From NCBI GenBank assembly GCA_905210055.1, contig CAJLVH010000138.1:1-5299 (forward strand): a DNA stretch of 5,299 nt, read 5' to 3'. Below the pieces are notes generated by a model. That model was given only the letters and a program-made list of their open reading frames with translations, had not been told where the DNA came from and made no database searches. The position numbers and the translations under genes are program-made. This DNA comes from an uncultured Enorma sp. Its GTDB lineage: Bacteria > Actinomycetota > Coriobacteriia > Coriobacteriales > Coriobacteriaceae. Below are positions 1 to 5,299 of this stretch, piece after piece; within the stretch, counting starts at the first letter, position 1; the number at the start of each line of letters is the position of its first letter.

Positions 1-258
1 CCCCCCCTGCCGTCCCCCGCGCCCACCGAGGAGCGCCGCCGCGAGCTCGTGAAGGAATGCCGCGAGATCGCCGAGCAGGCACGCGTCTCCATTCGCAATA
101 TTCGTCGCGACGTGAACGGCAAGCTCGAGCGTGACGAGGAGCTTTCGGAGGACGAGGTTCGCCGCGAGCAGGCGAAGGTGCAGAAGCACACCGATGCCTA
201 CATCAAGAAAATCGACGAGATGCTGAAGGCCAAAGAGGCCGAGGTCATGGAGATCTAG
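1..258 (+). CDS. frr: Ribosome recycling factor, C-terminal part (5' end outside window)
   Basis: Ribosome recycling factor works with EF-G in the cytosol to split the post-termination ribosome complex. The window opens in frame inside the gene and 85 codons precede the TAG stop at 256-258; the family is usually about 185 residues, so roughly the last 45% is present. Fragment residues 9-19 (TEERRRELVKE), 31-37 (IRNIRRD), 48-52 (LSEDE) and the end KAKEAEVMEI match the long helices of domain I. An in-frame ATG at 49 is internal and not the real start, because the conserved TEERR block lies upstream of it. The first two codons read Pro-Pro where the family normally has Ile/Val-Arg, next to a run of seven C at the window edge, so those bases are suspect. 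The loop between the last two helices looks about three residues shorter than in E. coli or Bacillus RRF. uppS follows after one base, suggesting co-transcription. Confidence 0.96.
   Translation, partial: PPLPSPAPTEERRRELVKECREIAEQARVSIRNIRRDVNGKLERDEELSEDEVRREQAKVQKHTDAYIKKIDEMLKAKEAEVMEI
249..252 (+). promoter_or_regulatory. Ribosome binding site of uppS
   Basis: GGAG lies inside the last codons of frr, 7 bases before the GTG at 260. It supports that GTG as the uppS start and implies translational coupling with frr. Confidence 0.6.
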
Positions 259-259
259 C

Positions 260-1054
260 GTGGCTGCGAATCACGTATACGACGACTCCACGTTCGAGAC
301 GTTCTTCGCGAACCCGCCTGAGGGCCTCGAGTTCGACGCACTCGACCGCTCGCGCATCCCGCGCCATATCTCTTGCATCATGGACGGCAACGGCCGCTGG
401 GCCACTGCGCAGGGTCTCTCGCGCGGGGAGGGGCATAAGGCGGGCATCGTCTCGCTCCGCGAGATCATCACCGCCTGTGTGCGCCTGGGTGTCGAGGTCA
501 TGAGCGCCTACGCGTTCTCCACGGAGAATTGGCGCCGCCCTGCTGCCGAGGTGAACCTCCTTATGCACCTCTTCGCTCAGACGTTCGTGGACGAGCTTCC
601 GCTGCTTAAGCGCGAGAACGTGCGCGTCGTCTTTTTGGGCGACATCTCCGCGCTGCCTAAGCGCACGCGCGAGGTCTTTGAATACGGCCTCAACGAAACG
701 GCGCACCACACAGGCATGGTGCTCGCGCTCGCGGTGAACTACGGCGCCCGCGCCGAGCTCGCCCGTGCCGCGCGCCTCCTTGCCGAGGACGTCGCCGCTG
801 GTCGCACCACACCGGATGCGATCGACGAGGCTGCCGTCGCCGCCAAGCTCTATACCGCCGGCCTGCCCGACCCGGAGCTCATCATCCGCACGTCGGGCGA
901 GCTGCGCCTCTCTAACTACCTGCTCTGGCAGGCAGCGTATTCCGAGTTCTACATCACGAGCACCTACTGGCCGGACTTCGACCGCTGGGGGCTCATCGAT
1001 GCGATCCTCACCTATCAGGGTCGCGACCGCCGCTTTGGCGGGATCCACGAGTAA
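260..1054 (+). CDS. uppS: Undecaprenyl diphosphate synthase (cis-prenyltransferase)
   Basis: UppS condenses farnesyl diphosphate with eight isopentenyl diphosphates in cis to make C55 undecaprenyl diphosphate, the precursor of the lipid carrier for peptidoglycan and other wall polymers. It acts at the cytosolic face of the membrane. The 264-residue protein has the full motif set: MDGNGRWA at 41-48, with the catalytic Asp 42; GHKAG at 58-62; AFSTENW at 85-91 followed by R93; RTSGELRLSNYLLWQ at 210-224; and AYSEF at 226-230, where E229 matches the Mg-binding Glu of E. coli UppS. WPDF at 237-240 and the basic C-terminus are also typical. The N-terminus is about 16 residues longer than in E. coli, a common variation in this family. 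The start is GTG, one base after the frr stop and with GGAG at good distance; no nearer start fits better. The stop is TAA. Long open frames on the opposite strand here are GC-driven shadows. Confidence 0.97.
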   Translation: MAANHVYDDSTFETFFANPPEGLEFDALDRSRIPRHISCIMDGNGRWATAQGLSRGEGHKAGIVSLREIITACVRLGVEVMSAYAFSTENWRRPAAEVNLLMHLFAQTFVDELPLLKRENVRVVFLGDISALPKRTREVFEYGLNETAHHTGMVLALAVNYGARAELARAARLLAEDVAAGRTTPDAIDEAAVAAKLYTAGLPDPELIIRTSGELRLSNYLLWQAAYSEFYITSTYWPDFDRWGLIDAILTYQGRDRRFGGIHE

Positions 1055-1058
1055 GAGG
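1054..1058 (+). promoter_or_regulatory. Ribosome binding site of cdsA
   Basis: AGAGG begins on the last base of the uppS stop codon and lies 11 bases before the ATG at 1070. The spacing is a little long but usable, and no better start lies nearby. Confidence 0.45.
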
Positions 1059-1069
1059 TTTTCGAGACG

Positions 1070-1963
1070 ATGTCATCTGAAGAGAATCAGCCGAACAGCG
1101 CTCCTTCCAACGTTGCATCCACGCAGGTGAGCGCTGAAGAGACGGCCGAGCGGCGCTCGTTCAAGGGCTTATCCGTACGCATCGTGTCCGGCGTCGTTTA
1201 CGTCGGGCTCTTCATTGGCTGCATCCTTGCAGGGACGATTCCCACGGCCCTGTTCATCGCGCTTCTGAGCGGCTTCTGCGCGCACGAGTTCTTCCAGATG
1301 GTGCGTCGCGACGGCAAGGTGCCCAACGAGGTCATCGGAGATGTCGCCGCGGTGCTGTTCCCGCTCGCGGCGCTCGGCGACTCCGTGTTGCTCACCGTTG
1401 TCATCTTCCTTTTCATGCTCGCCATCGGCCTCTGGTACGTCTATACGCCCCGCGCGCGTATCGCCGACGTCTCTGCCACGCTCATGGGTCCCATCTACAC
1501 CGGGTTCATGCTGTCGTCCATCGTGCTTCTGCGCGACGCGCTACCCGGGCTTGCAGGCCCTATCCTCACGATCGGCGTCTGCGCGTCGCTGTGGGTCTCC
1601 GACTCCTTCGCCTACCTCGTGGGCAAGGCGTTTGGCAAGCATAAGATGGCGCCGCGTATCAGTCCTAAGAAGACCTGGGAGGGCTTCGCGGGCGGCATCG
1701 CAGGTTCCGTGATCGTGTGGCTCATCCTCGTGCTCACCGGGCTCTTCACCTTCGACGCGCTCTTCGCGATCCTGTGCGGTGCCCTCGTCGCGGTGCTCGG
1801 CGTCTTCGGCGACCTCATCGAATCGCGCATCAAGCGCGGCGTAGGCGTTAAAGATTCCGGCAACCTCATCCCTGGCCACGGCGGCATGCTCGACCGCTGT
1901 GATTCGCTCATCTTCGGCTGCATCACTGCGCAGCTTCTGTTGTATCTTGGAGGCGTTCTGTGA
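1070..1963 (+). CDS. cdsA: Phosphatidate cytidylyltransferase (CDP-diacylglycerol synthase)
   Basis: CdsA is an integral membrane enzyme that joins CTP and phosphatidic acid to give CDP-diacylglycerol, the branch point for phosphatidylglycerol, cardiolipin and other phospholipids. The 297-residue protein starts with about 30 polar residues (Ser/Glu/Asn-rich, probably a disordered cytosolic tail). Several hydrophobic spans follow, roughly 37-55, 57-75, 92-123, 133-155, 160-185, 206-225 and 228-250. The family signature is clear: DSFAYLVGKAFGK at 178-190, SPKKTWEG at 198-205, and then S252-x-I-K-R with KDSGNLIPGHGG at 261-272 and MLDRCD at 273-278. These supply the metal-binding and CTP-binding acidic residues of the CTP_transf_1 family. 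Length and C-terminal motif position are normal, so it looks intact. Its TGA stop overlaps the GTG start of dxr, and the dxr ribosome binding site lies within it, so the two are probably translationally coupled. Confidence 0.96.
   Translation: MSSEENQPNSAPSNVASTQVSAEETAERRSFKGLSVRIVSGVVYVGLFIGCILAGTIPTALFIALLSGFCAHEFFQMVRRDGKVPNEVIGDVAAVLFPLAALGDSVLLTVVIFLFMLAIGLWYVYTPRARIADVSATLMGPIYTGFMLSSIVLLRDALPGLAGPILTIGVCASLWVSDSFAYLVGKAFGKHKMAPRISPKKTWEGFAGGIAGSVIVWLILVLTGLFTFDALFAILCGALVAVLGVFGDLIESRIKRGVGVKDSGNLIPGHGGMLDRCDSLIFGCITAQLLLYLGGVL
1949..1953 (+). promoter_or_regulatory. Ribosome binding site of dxr, inside cdsA
   Basis: GGAGG lies 6 bases before the GTG at 1960. It decides the dxr start in favour of this GTG. 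The ATG at 1964 is in a different frame. Confidence 0.75.
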
Positions 1964-3132
1964 ATGACGTCAAGCGGCTTCGCGTTGCGATCCTGGGCTG
2001 CACGGGTTCCATCGGCGCTCAGACGCTCGACGTGTGCCGTCAGCATATCGACAAGCTCGAGGTCGTAGCCGTTTCCGTGCATCGAAACACCAAGGGACTC
2101 GTACGTGCCGCGCGCGAGTTCGGCGTACGCTCTGCATGCGTCGCCGATCCCGCGCATGCAAATGACCCCATTCTCGAGGAGCTGCCCGCGTCCTGCGAGC
2201 TCACCTCCGGCTCGTCCGCCCTCGCTGCGCTCTGCGAACGCGACGACGTGGATTGCGTGCTGAATGCCGTCGTCGGCGCCGCCGGCCTCTCCGCGAGCAT
2301 TGCCGCCCTCAAAGCGGGCAAGCGGCTTGCACTCGCGAATAAGGAGTCGCTCGTCGTGGGCGGCGACCTCATCATGCCGCTCGCCGCGCCCGATCAGCTG
2401 CTTCCGGTCGACTCCGAGCACGGCGCGATCTTCCAGTGCCTGGTGGGAGACCGCCGCTCGCCGCTCCATGCCATCTGGCTCACGTGCTCTGGCGGCCCCT
2501 TCTTTGGCAAGAGCCGCAGCTACCTCGAGCACGTGACGGCAGACCGGGCACTTCGCCATCCTGCGTGGTCCATGGGTCGCAAGATTTCCATCGACTCAGC
2601 GACGCTCATGAACAAAGGGCTCGAGCGTATTGAGGCCATGCATCTCTTCGGCCTTCCGCTCGACGACATCATCGTGCTCATCCAGCGCGAGGCGAAGATC
2701 CATTCCATGGTCGAGTTTTGCGACGGCTCGGTAATCGCGCAGCTCGGCACGTCCGACATGCGCATCCCCATCCAGTACGCCTTGTCGTACCCCGAGCGCT
2801 GGGACACGCCGTGCGAGCGCGTCGATTTCCGCACCATTGGCTCGCTCTCCTTCGGTGCGCCGGATACCGCGGCCTTCACCTGCCTTGCGCTCGCTGGGCG
2901 CGCGGGCAAGGAAGGCGGCACCATGCCCTGCGTGCTCAACGCTGCGAACGAGGTGGCCGTGGATGCCTATCTCTCCGGTGCCTGCGGTTTCAACGACATC
3001 GGGCGCATCGTGGAGCGCGCGCTCGACGCGCATGAGCGCGAGGATGTCGAGTCACTCGAGCAGCTTTCCGAGGTCGACGCATGGGCACGTGCACGCTCCC
3101 GTGACATCATCGCGTCCCTGGCGCAAGCATAA
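1960..3132 (+). CDS. dxr: 1-deoxy-D-xylulose 5-phosphate reductoisomerase
   Basis: Dxr carries out the first committed step of the MEP pathway, rearranging and reducing DXP to 2-C-methyl-D-erythritol 4-phosphate with NADPH and a divalent metal; it is the fosmidomycin target. The 390 residues are normal length. Visible motifs: GCTGSIG at 13-19 (NADPH fold); ANKESLV at 126-132; LPVDSEHGAIFQ at 148-159, with metal ligands D151 and E153; CSGGPF at 176-181; HPAWSMG at 200-206; KISIDSATLMNKGLE at 208-222, with third ligand E222; IHSMVEF at 247-253; and NAANEVAV at 327-334. These match E. coli D150, E152, E231, H209 and H257 in turn. One oddity: residues 242-246 read QREAK where many family members have HPQS plus an aliphatic residue just before IHSM. 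The start is GTG in a GTGA overlap with the cdsA stop, with an excellent GGAGG. It is functionally linked to the ispG at the right end of the window. Confidence 0.97.
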   Translation: MNDVKRLRVAILGCTGSIGAQTLDVCRQHIDKLEVVAVSVHRNTKGLVRAAREFGVRSACVADPAHANDPILEELPASCELTSGSSALAALCERDDVDCVLNAVVGAAGLSASIAALKAGKRLALANKESLVVGGDLIMPLAAPDQLLPVDSEHGAIFQCLVGDRRSPLHAIWLTCSGGPFFGKSRSYLEHVTADRALRHPAWSMGRKISIDSATLMNKGLERIEAMHLFGLPLDDIIVLIQREAKIHSMVEFCDGSVIAQLGTSDMRIPIQYALSYPERWDTPCERVDFRTIGSLSFGAPDTAAFTCLALAGRAGKEGGTMPCVLNAANEVAVDAYLSGACGFNDIGRIVERALDAHEREDVESLEQLSEVDAWARARSRDIIASLAQA

Positions 3133-3231
3133 AACGTTCCCTCCGGCGGGGCGGTATTCATTTGCTTTCGGTGACCCATCCCGGCAAGGCGGAGTTGTAC
3201 CATTTTTGAACATCGAGGTTGTTGAGGTGCT
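3133..3231 (+). other. Gap between dxr and rseP, no clear signal
   Basis: This is the longest non-coding stretch in the window. It contains a GC-rich patch at 3139-3153, an AT-rich stretch around 3154-3170 and a short T-run at 3203-3207. I found no stem directly followed by a T-run that would make a convincing intrinsic terminator, and no well-spaced -35/-10 pair. The length would allow an internal promoter for rseP and ispG, but the sequence does not show one clearly. Confidence 0.4.
3224..3227 (+). promoter_or_regulatory. Probable ribosome binding site of rseP
   Basis: GAGG lies only 4 bases before the ATG at 3232, which is rather close. A second GAGG at 3215-3218 is 13 bases away, rather far. 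Between them the ATG is still the best start, because it leaves a full first membrane span before the HEGGH motif. Confidence 0.4.
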
Positions 3232-4602
3232 ATGCAGGCGATCGTCTCTGTTATAACGACCGTGTTCTGGGGGCTTCTGCTCCTCTCTGCTCTCGTGTTC
3301 GTGCACGAGGGCGGGCACTATCTCGCCGCGCGTGCTTGCGGCGTGCGCGTGACGGAATACTTCCTCGGCCTCCCGTGCCGCTGGCGCGCGAGCTTCGTCT
3401 CCAAGCGCAACGGCACGCGATTCGGCATCACGCCGCTGCTCCTCGGCGGCTACGCCATGATTTGCGGCATGGATCCTACAAAGAGCGAGCATGCGGCGCA
3501 GGTGCTCGGTTTCGTGCATAGGAACGGTCGCGCGAGCGTCGAGGACATTGCGCGTGAGCTCGCCATCACCGAGGATGAGGCGCTTGAAGCTTGCATCCAG
3601 CTCATGGACTGGGGCTCCGTGGCGCCCGTGTATGATCCGGAACAAGGCGAGTGCGAAGGCGGCTCCACATATCCCAGCACGTATGCGTCTGTCCCGCGCG
3701 ACGCTGCCGGCAACACGGTGCTCCACGGCCGCCAGTTCGACCGAGCGCATGCTACTGCTGAAGGGGAGGTGTGGAACCCGCCCTGCACCGATGAAGAATT
3801 CCTCGAGCGCGAGCGCTCGCACACGTACCTCGGCAAGGGGTTCTGGCGCCGTGCGAGCATGCTTATCGCCGGCATCTTCGTGAACCTGTTGTTCGGCTTC
3901 CTGCTACTCATGTGCATCTATTCCGTCGTGGGCATCGAGGTCGCGCAGAATACGAACGTCATCGGCGGCATCGAGGCCGGCTCCATTGCCGAAGAGATCG
4001 GTATCGAGCCGGGCGACGCCGTGCGTTCGATTGGCGGCATGGAAACGGAGACCTGGGAGGACATCATCGCGGCGATCAGTGCCGCCAAGGGCGCCGACGA
4101 GCCGTTCGAGGTCGTGTTCGAGCACGACGGCACCGTCCAGCGCGCCACGGTCGAGCTCGCGCCCGACGAGATCTTGGGCGTCACCGTTTCCTACGGCATC
4201 GTCCGTCTGAGCCCCGTCGATTCCGCGCGCCAGGCATGGTGGTACATCTCCGAGACCGCCCGCGGCATCGTGCGCCTCTTCAACCCGCAGCACACGCTCG
4301 AGATGCTCGATAGCTCGACGTCCGTGGTGGGCATCTCGGTCATGTCCGCCCAGGCGGCGGCCGAGGGACCCACGACCTTCCTTGCCCTCGCCGCGCTCAT
4401 CTCGTTCTCGCTCGGTCTCATGAACCTCCTGCCCATACCCCCGCTTGACGGTGGTAAGCTCATCATCGAGGTCATCCAAGCCGTGACGCGCCGCGAGCTG
4501 CCGCTCAAGGTGCAAACCATCGTGTCGTACGTGGGCGTCGCGCTCTTTCTGGCGCTCTTCGTTTACGTGCTCAGAAACGATATCCTGAGGTTCATCATCT
4601 AG
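3232..4602 (+). CDS. rseP: Site-2 intramembrane zinc metalloprotease, RseP/M50 family, with large insertion
   Basis: M50 site-2 proteases cut substrates within the membrane, for example anti-sigma factors or leftover signal peptides. The 456-residue protein has a first hydrophobic span at about 8-24 running into HEGGH at 25-29 (zinc ligands H25 and H29, catalytic E26). GITPLLLGGYAMICGM follows at 65-80, matching the membrane-associated loop of RseP. A second span lies at about 208-234. A PDZ domain at about 240-320 has GSIAEEIGIEPGDAVRSIGG at 250-269. A third span at about 383-403 leads into NLLPIPPLDGGK at 398-409, with D406 the third zinc ligand, and a last span is at about 428-447. All catalytic residues are present. 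The oddity is about 117 residues (81-197) between the loop and span 2, where E. coli RseP has only a few tens of residues. The first half resembles a winged helix-turn-helix; the second half I do not recognise. In RseP this loop is cytosolic. Substrates cannot be told from the sequence, and equivalence to E. coli RseP in function is inferred. Confidence 0.93.
   Translation: MQAIVSVITTVFWGLLLLSALVFVHEGGHYLAARACGVRVTEYFLGLPCRWRASFVSKRNGTRFGITPLLLGGYAMICGMDPTKSEHAAQVLGFVHRNGRASVEDIARELAITEDEALEACIQLMDWGSVAPVYDPEQGECEGGSTYPSTYASVPRDAAGNTVLHGRQFDRAHATAEGEVWNPPCTDEEFLERERSHTYLGKGFWRRASMLIAGIFVNLLFGFLLLMCIYSVVGIEVAQNTNVIGGIEAGSIAEEIGIEPGDAVRSIGGMETETWEDIIAAISAAKGADEPFEVVFEHDGTVQRATVELAPDEILGVTVSYGIVRLSPVDSARQAWWYISETARGIVRLFNPQHTLEMLDSSTSVVGISVMSAQAAAEGPTTFLALAALISFSLGLMNLLPIPPLDGGKLIIEVIQAVTRRELPLKVQTIVSYVGVALFLALFVYVLRNDILRFII
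3487..3651 (+). other. Putative winged helix-turn-helix insert within the protease (residues 86-140)
   Basis: The segment reads as a three-helix unit plus wing. Helix 1 is about 87-98 (AAQVLGFVHRNG). A GRAS turn leads to helix 2 at 102-110 (SVEDIAREL). A short AIT turn leads to helix 3 at 113-126 (TEDEALEACIQLMD), followed by a WGSVAPVYDP wing at 127-136. The spacing of hydrophobic residues and the 'GRxSVEDIARELxITEDEA' pattern are typical of small winged-helix domains. It is called by eye from pattern alone. It could instead be a protein-binding helical domain of the same fold, which would not bind DNA. Confidence 0.5.
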
Positions 4603-4634
4603 GCGCGTTCAATTCCCGGATCGGACTTGAGGTT

Positions 4635-4640
4635 GGGAGG
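4635..4640 (+). promoter_or_regulatory. Ribosome binding site of ispG
   Basis: GGGAGG sits 6 bases before the ATG at 4647. It is a strong site that fixes the ispG start. The 44-base gap from the rseP stop shows no terminator, so ispG is probably in the same transcript. Confidence 0.75.
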
Positions 4641-4646
4641 CCGCAT

Positions 4647-5299
4647 ATGGCGAAGGATGTTGCCGAAATACTTCCGCGCGAGCGTACGCGACAGGTCGAT
4701 GTTGGTGGCGTGAAGATCGGCGGGGGAGCGCGCGTTGTGGTGCAATCCATGACCTGCACGGATACGGCGGATGCTGTGGCCACGCTCGCCCAGGTGCGCG
4801 CGCTTGCCGAGGCTGGCTGCGACATCGTGCGCGTGACGCTGCCCAACCAGGGTGCCGTCGATGCGTTCCATGCCGTGTGTGCAGCATCGCCCGTGCCCAT
4901 CGTCGCGGACATCCATTTCGATTACCGGCTCCCCCCGCCGTGGAGGCGGGGGCGGCGAAGCTGCGCATCAACCCCGGTAACATCGGTTCGTGGGAGCGCG
5001 TCGATGCCGTGATCGATGCGGCGGGTGCGGCTGGCGCGGCCATCCGCATCGGCGTGAACGCGGGATCGCTCGAGCAGGATATCGCCGAGCGCGAGGGCCT
5101 CACGATGCCGGAGAAGCTCGTGGCCTCATCCCTTCGGTTCGTCGAGCATTTCGAAGACCGCGGGTTTACGAACATCGTGCTATCCGCGAAGGCGCATAGC
5201 GTGCCCACCACCATCAAGACGTATCGTTCGCTCTCGCACGAGTTGCCGCACGTGCCGCTGCATCTGGGTGTGACCGAGGCGGGCACCGAACGGATGGGG
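4647..5299 (+). CDS. ispG: 4-hydroxy-3-methylbut-2-enyl diphosphate synthase (HMBDP synthase), frameshifted and cut by window end
   Basis: IspG is the [4Fe-4S] enzyme that converts the cyclic diphosphate MEcPP to HMBPP late in the MEP pathway. The gene begins at ATG 4647 and reads well as IspG for about 94 residues: RTRQVDVGGVKIGG, then VVVQSMTCTDT, CDIVRVTLPNQ, and VPIVADIHFDYRL ending at 4931. The reading frame then fails and, left alone, ends at a TGA at 5010-5012. From 4940 the family sequence resumes in another frame (VEAGAAKLRINPGNIGSWER, then IRIGVNAGSL, VLSAKAH, HLGVTEAGTERMG) and stays open to the window edge. Compared with E. coli IspG, which has 13 residues between DYR and RINPGN, only 35 bases remain where 39 are expected, so four bases are missing. 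The iron-sulfur cysteines of the C-terminal domain lie beyond the window. Both halves look well conserved, so the break is either a sequence error or very recent. If real, this is a pseudogene. Confidence 0.9.
4932..4952 (+). repeat. Perfect 8-bp GC inverted repeat at the ispG frame break
   Basis: CCCCCGCC at 4932-4939 pairs exactly with GGCGGGGG at 4945-4952 around a five-base loop GTGGA. The left arm lies where the reading frame of ispG is lost. There is no T-run after it, so it is not an intrinsic terminator, and it lies inside conserved coding sequence. Confidence 0.75.

Noticed and set aside
49..258. ATG at 49 as the start of a separate 69-residue protein
   Set aside because: The same frame is open upstream to the window edge and encodes the conserved TEERRREL block of RRF, so this is an internal Met.
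245..1048. 267-codon open frame on the minus strand opposite uppS
   Set aside because: It mirrors uppS almost exactly. The composition is rich in Arg, Glu, Ala and Val, as expected for a shadow, and the plus-strand protein has every UppS motif.
1612..2559. Long open frame on the minus strand across cdsA and dxr
   Set aside because: It lies opposite two clearly conserved genes, has no recognisable motifs, and is the kind of open antisense frame produced by GC-rich codon use.
3162..3203. Promoter candidate in the dxr-rseP gap (TTGCTT at 3162-3167, TACCAT at 3198-3203)
   Set aside because: The boxes are about 30 bases apart, far from the usual 17, and each matches the consensus only weakly.
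3181..3207. Possible terminator ahead of the T-run at 3203-3207
   Set aside because: Only a three-base CCG/CGG stem can be formed, too far from the T-run. Not a believable terminator.
3809..3820. 12-base perfect palindrome GCGAGCGCTCGC in rseP
   Set aside because: It encodes the Glu-Arg-Ser end of a charged helix with the locally preferred codons. In such GC-rich DNA this is expected by chance.
3052..3822. 256-codon minus-strand open frame crossing the dxr-rseP gap
   Set aside because: It is antisense to the ends of two real genes, with low-complexity Arg/Glu/Ala content and no family resemblance.
4932..4952. GC hairpin in ispG as an intrinsic terminator
   Set aside because: No T-run follows and it lies within a strongly conserved coding region.

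Overview
The window holds a six-gene block, all on the + strand and tightly packed: frr (3' part only), uppS, cdsA, dxr, an rseP-type site-2 protease, and ispG (incomplete and frame-broken). The DNA is GC-rich, with strong use of GCG, CGC, CTC and GAG codons. The gene order, the protein flavour and a long soluble insertion in the site-2 protease suggest an actinobacterium of the Coriobacteriia (Collinsella/Olsenella-like). That placement is from memory of the lineage, not from a search.

Layout: 1-258 encodes the last 85 residues of ribosome recycling factor. After one base, uppS (undecaprenyl diphosphate synthase) starts with GTG. A 15-base gap leads to cdsA (CDP-diacylglycerol synthase). dxr (DXP reductoisomerase) overlaps the cdsA stop by 4 bases, and its Shine-Dalgarno lies inside cdsA. 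A 99-base gap precedes the rseP-like membrane protease. After 44 bases comes ispG (HMBDP synthase), which runs off the right edge.

How the genes fit together: dxr and ispG are steps of the MEP isoprenoid pathway, and UppS turns its products into the undecaprenyl lipid carrier for cell-wall glycans. CdsA makes the CDP-diacylglycerol needed for phospholipids. The protease sits in the same membrane, and frr links the block to translation. This is an envelope-precursor operon of a type widespread in bacteria.

Most of the window is ordinary housekeeping sequence. Two things stand out. First, the site-2 protease carries about 117 extra residues between its HEGGH active site and its second membrane span, and the first half of that insert reads like a winged helix-turn-helix domain. 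Second, ispG changes frame at about 4929-4939, where a run of six C and a perfect 8-bp GC hairpin coincide. About four bases are missing relative to the family, through a sequencing or assembly error or a real mutation. A smaller oddity is a diverged stretch next to the conserved IHSM motif of Dxr. I found no RNA genes, mobile elements, CRISPR arrays or convincing terminators.
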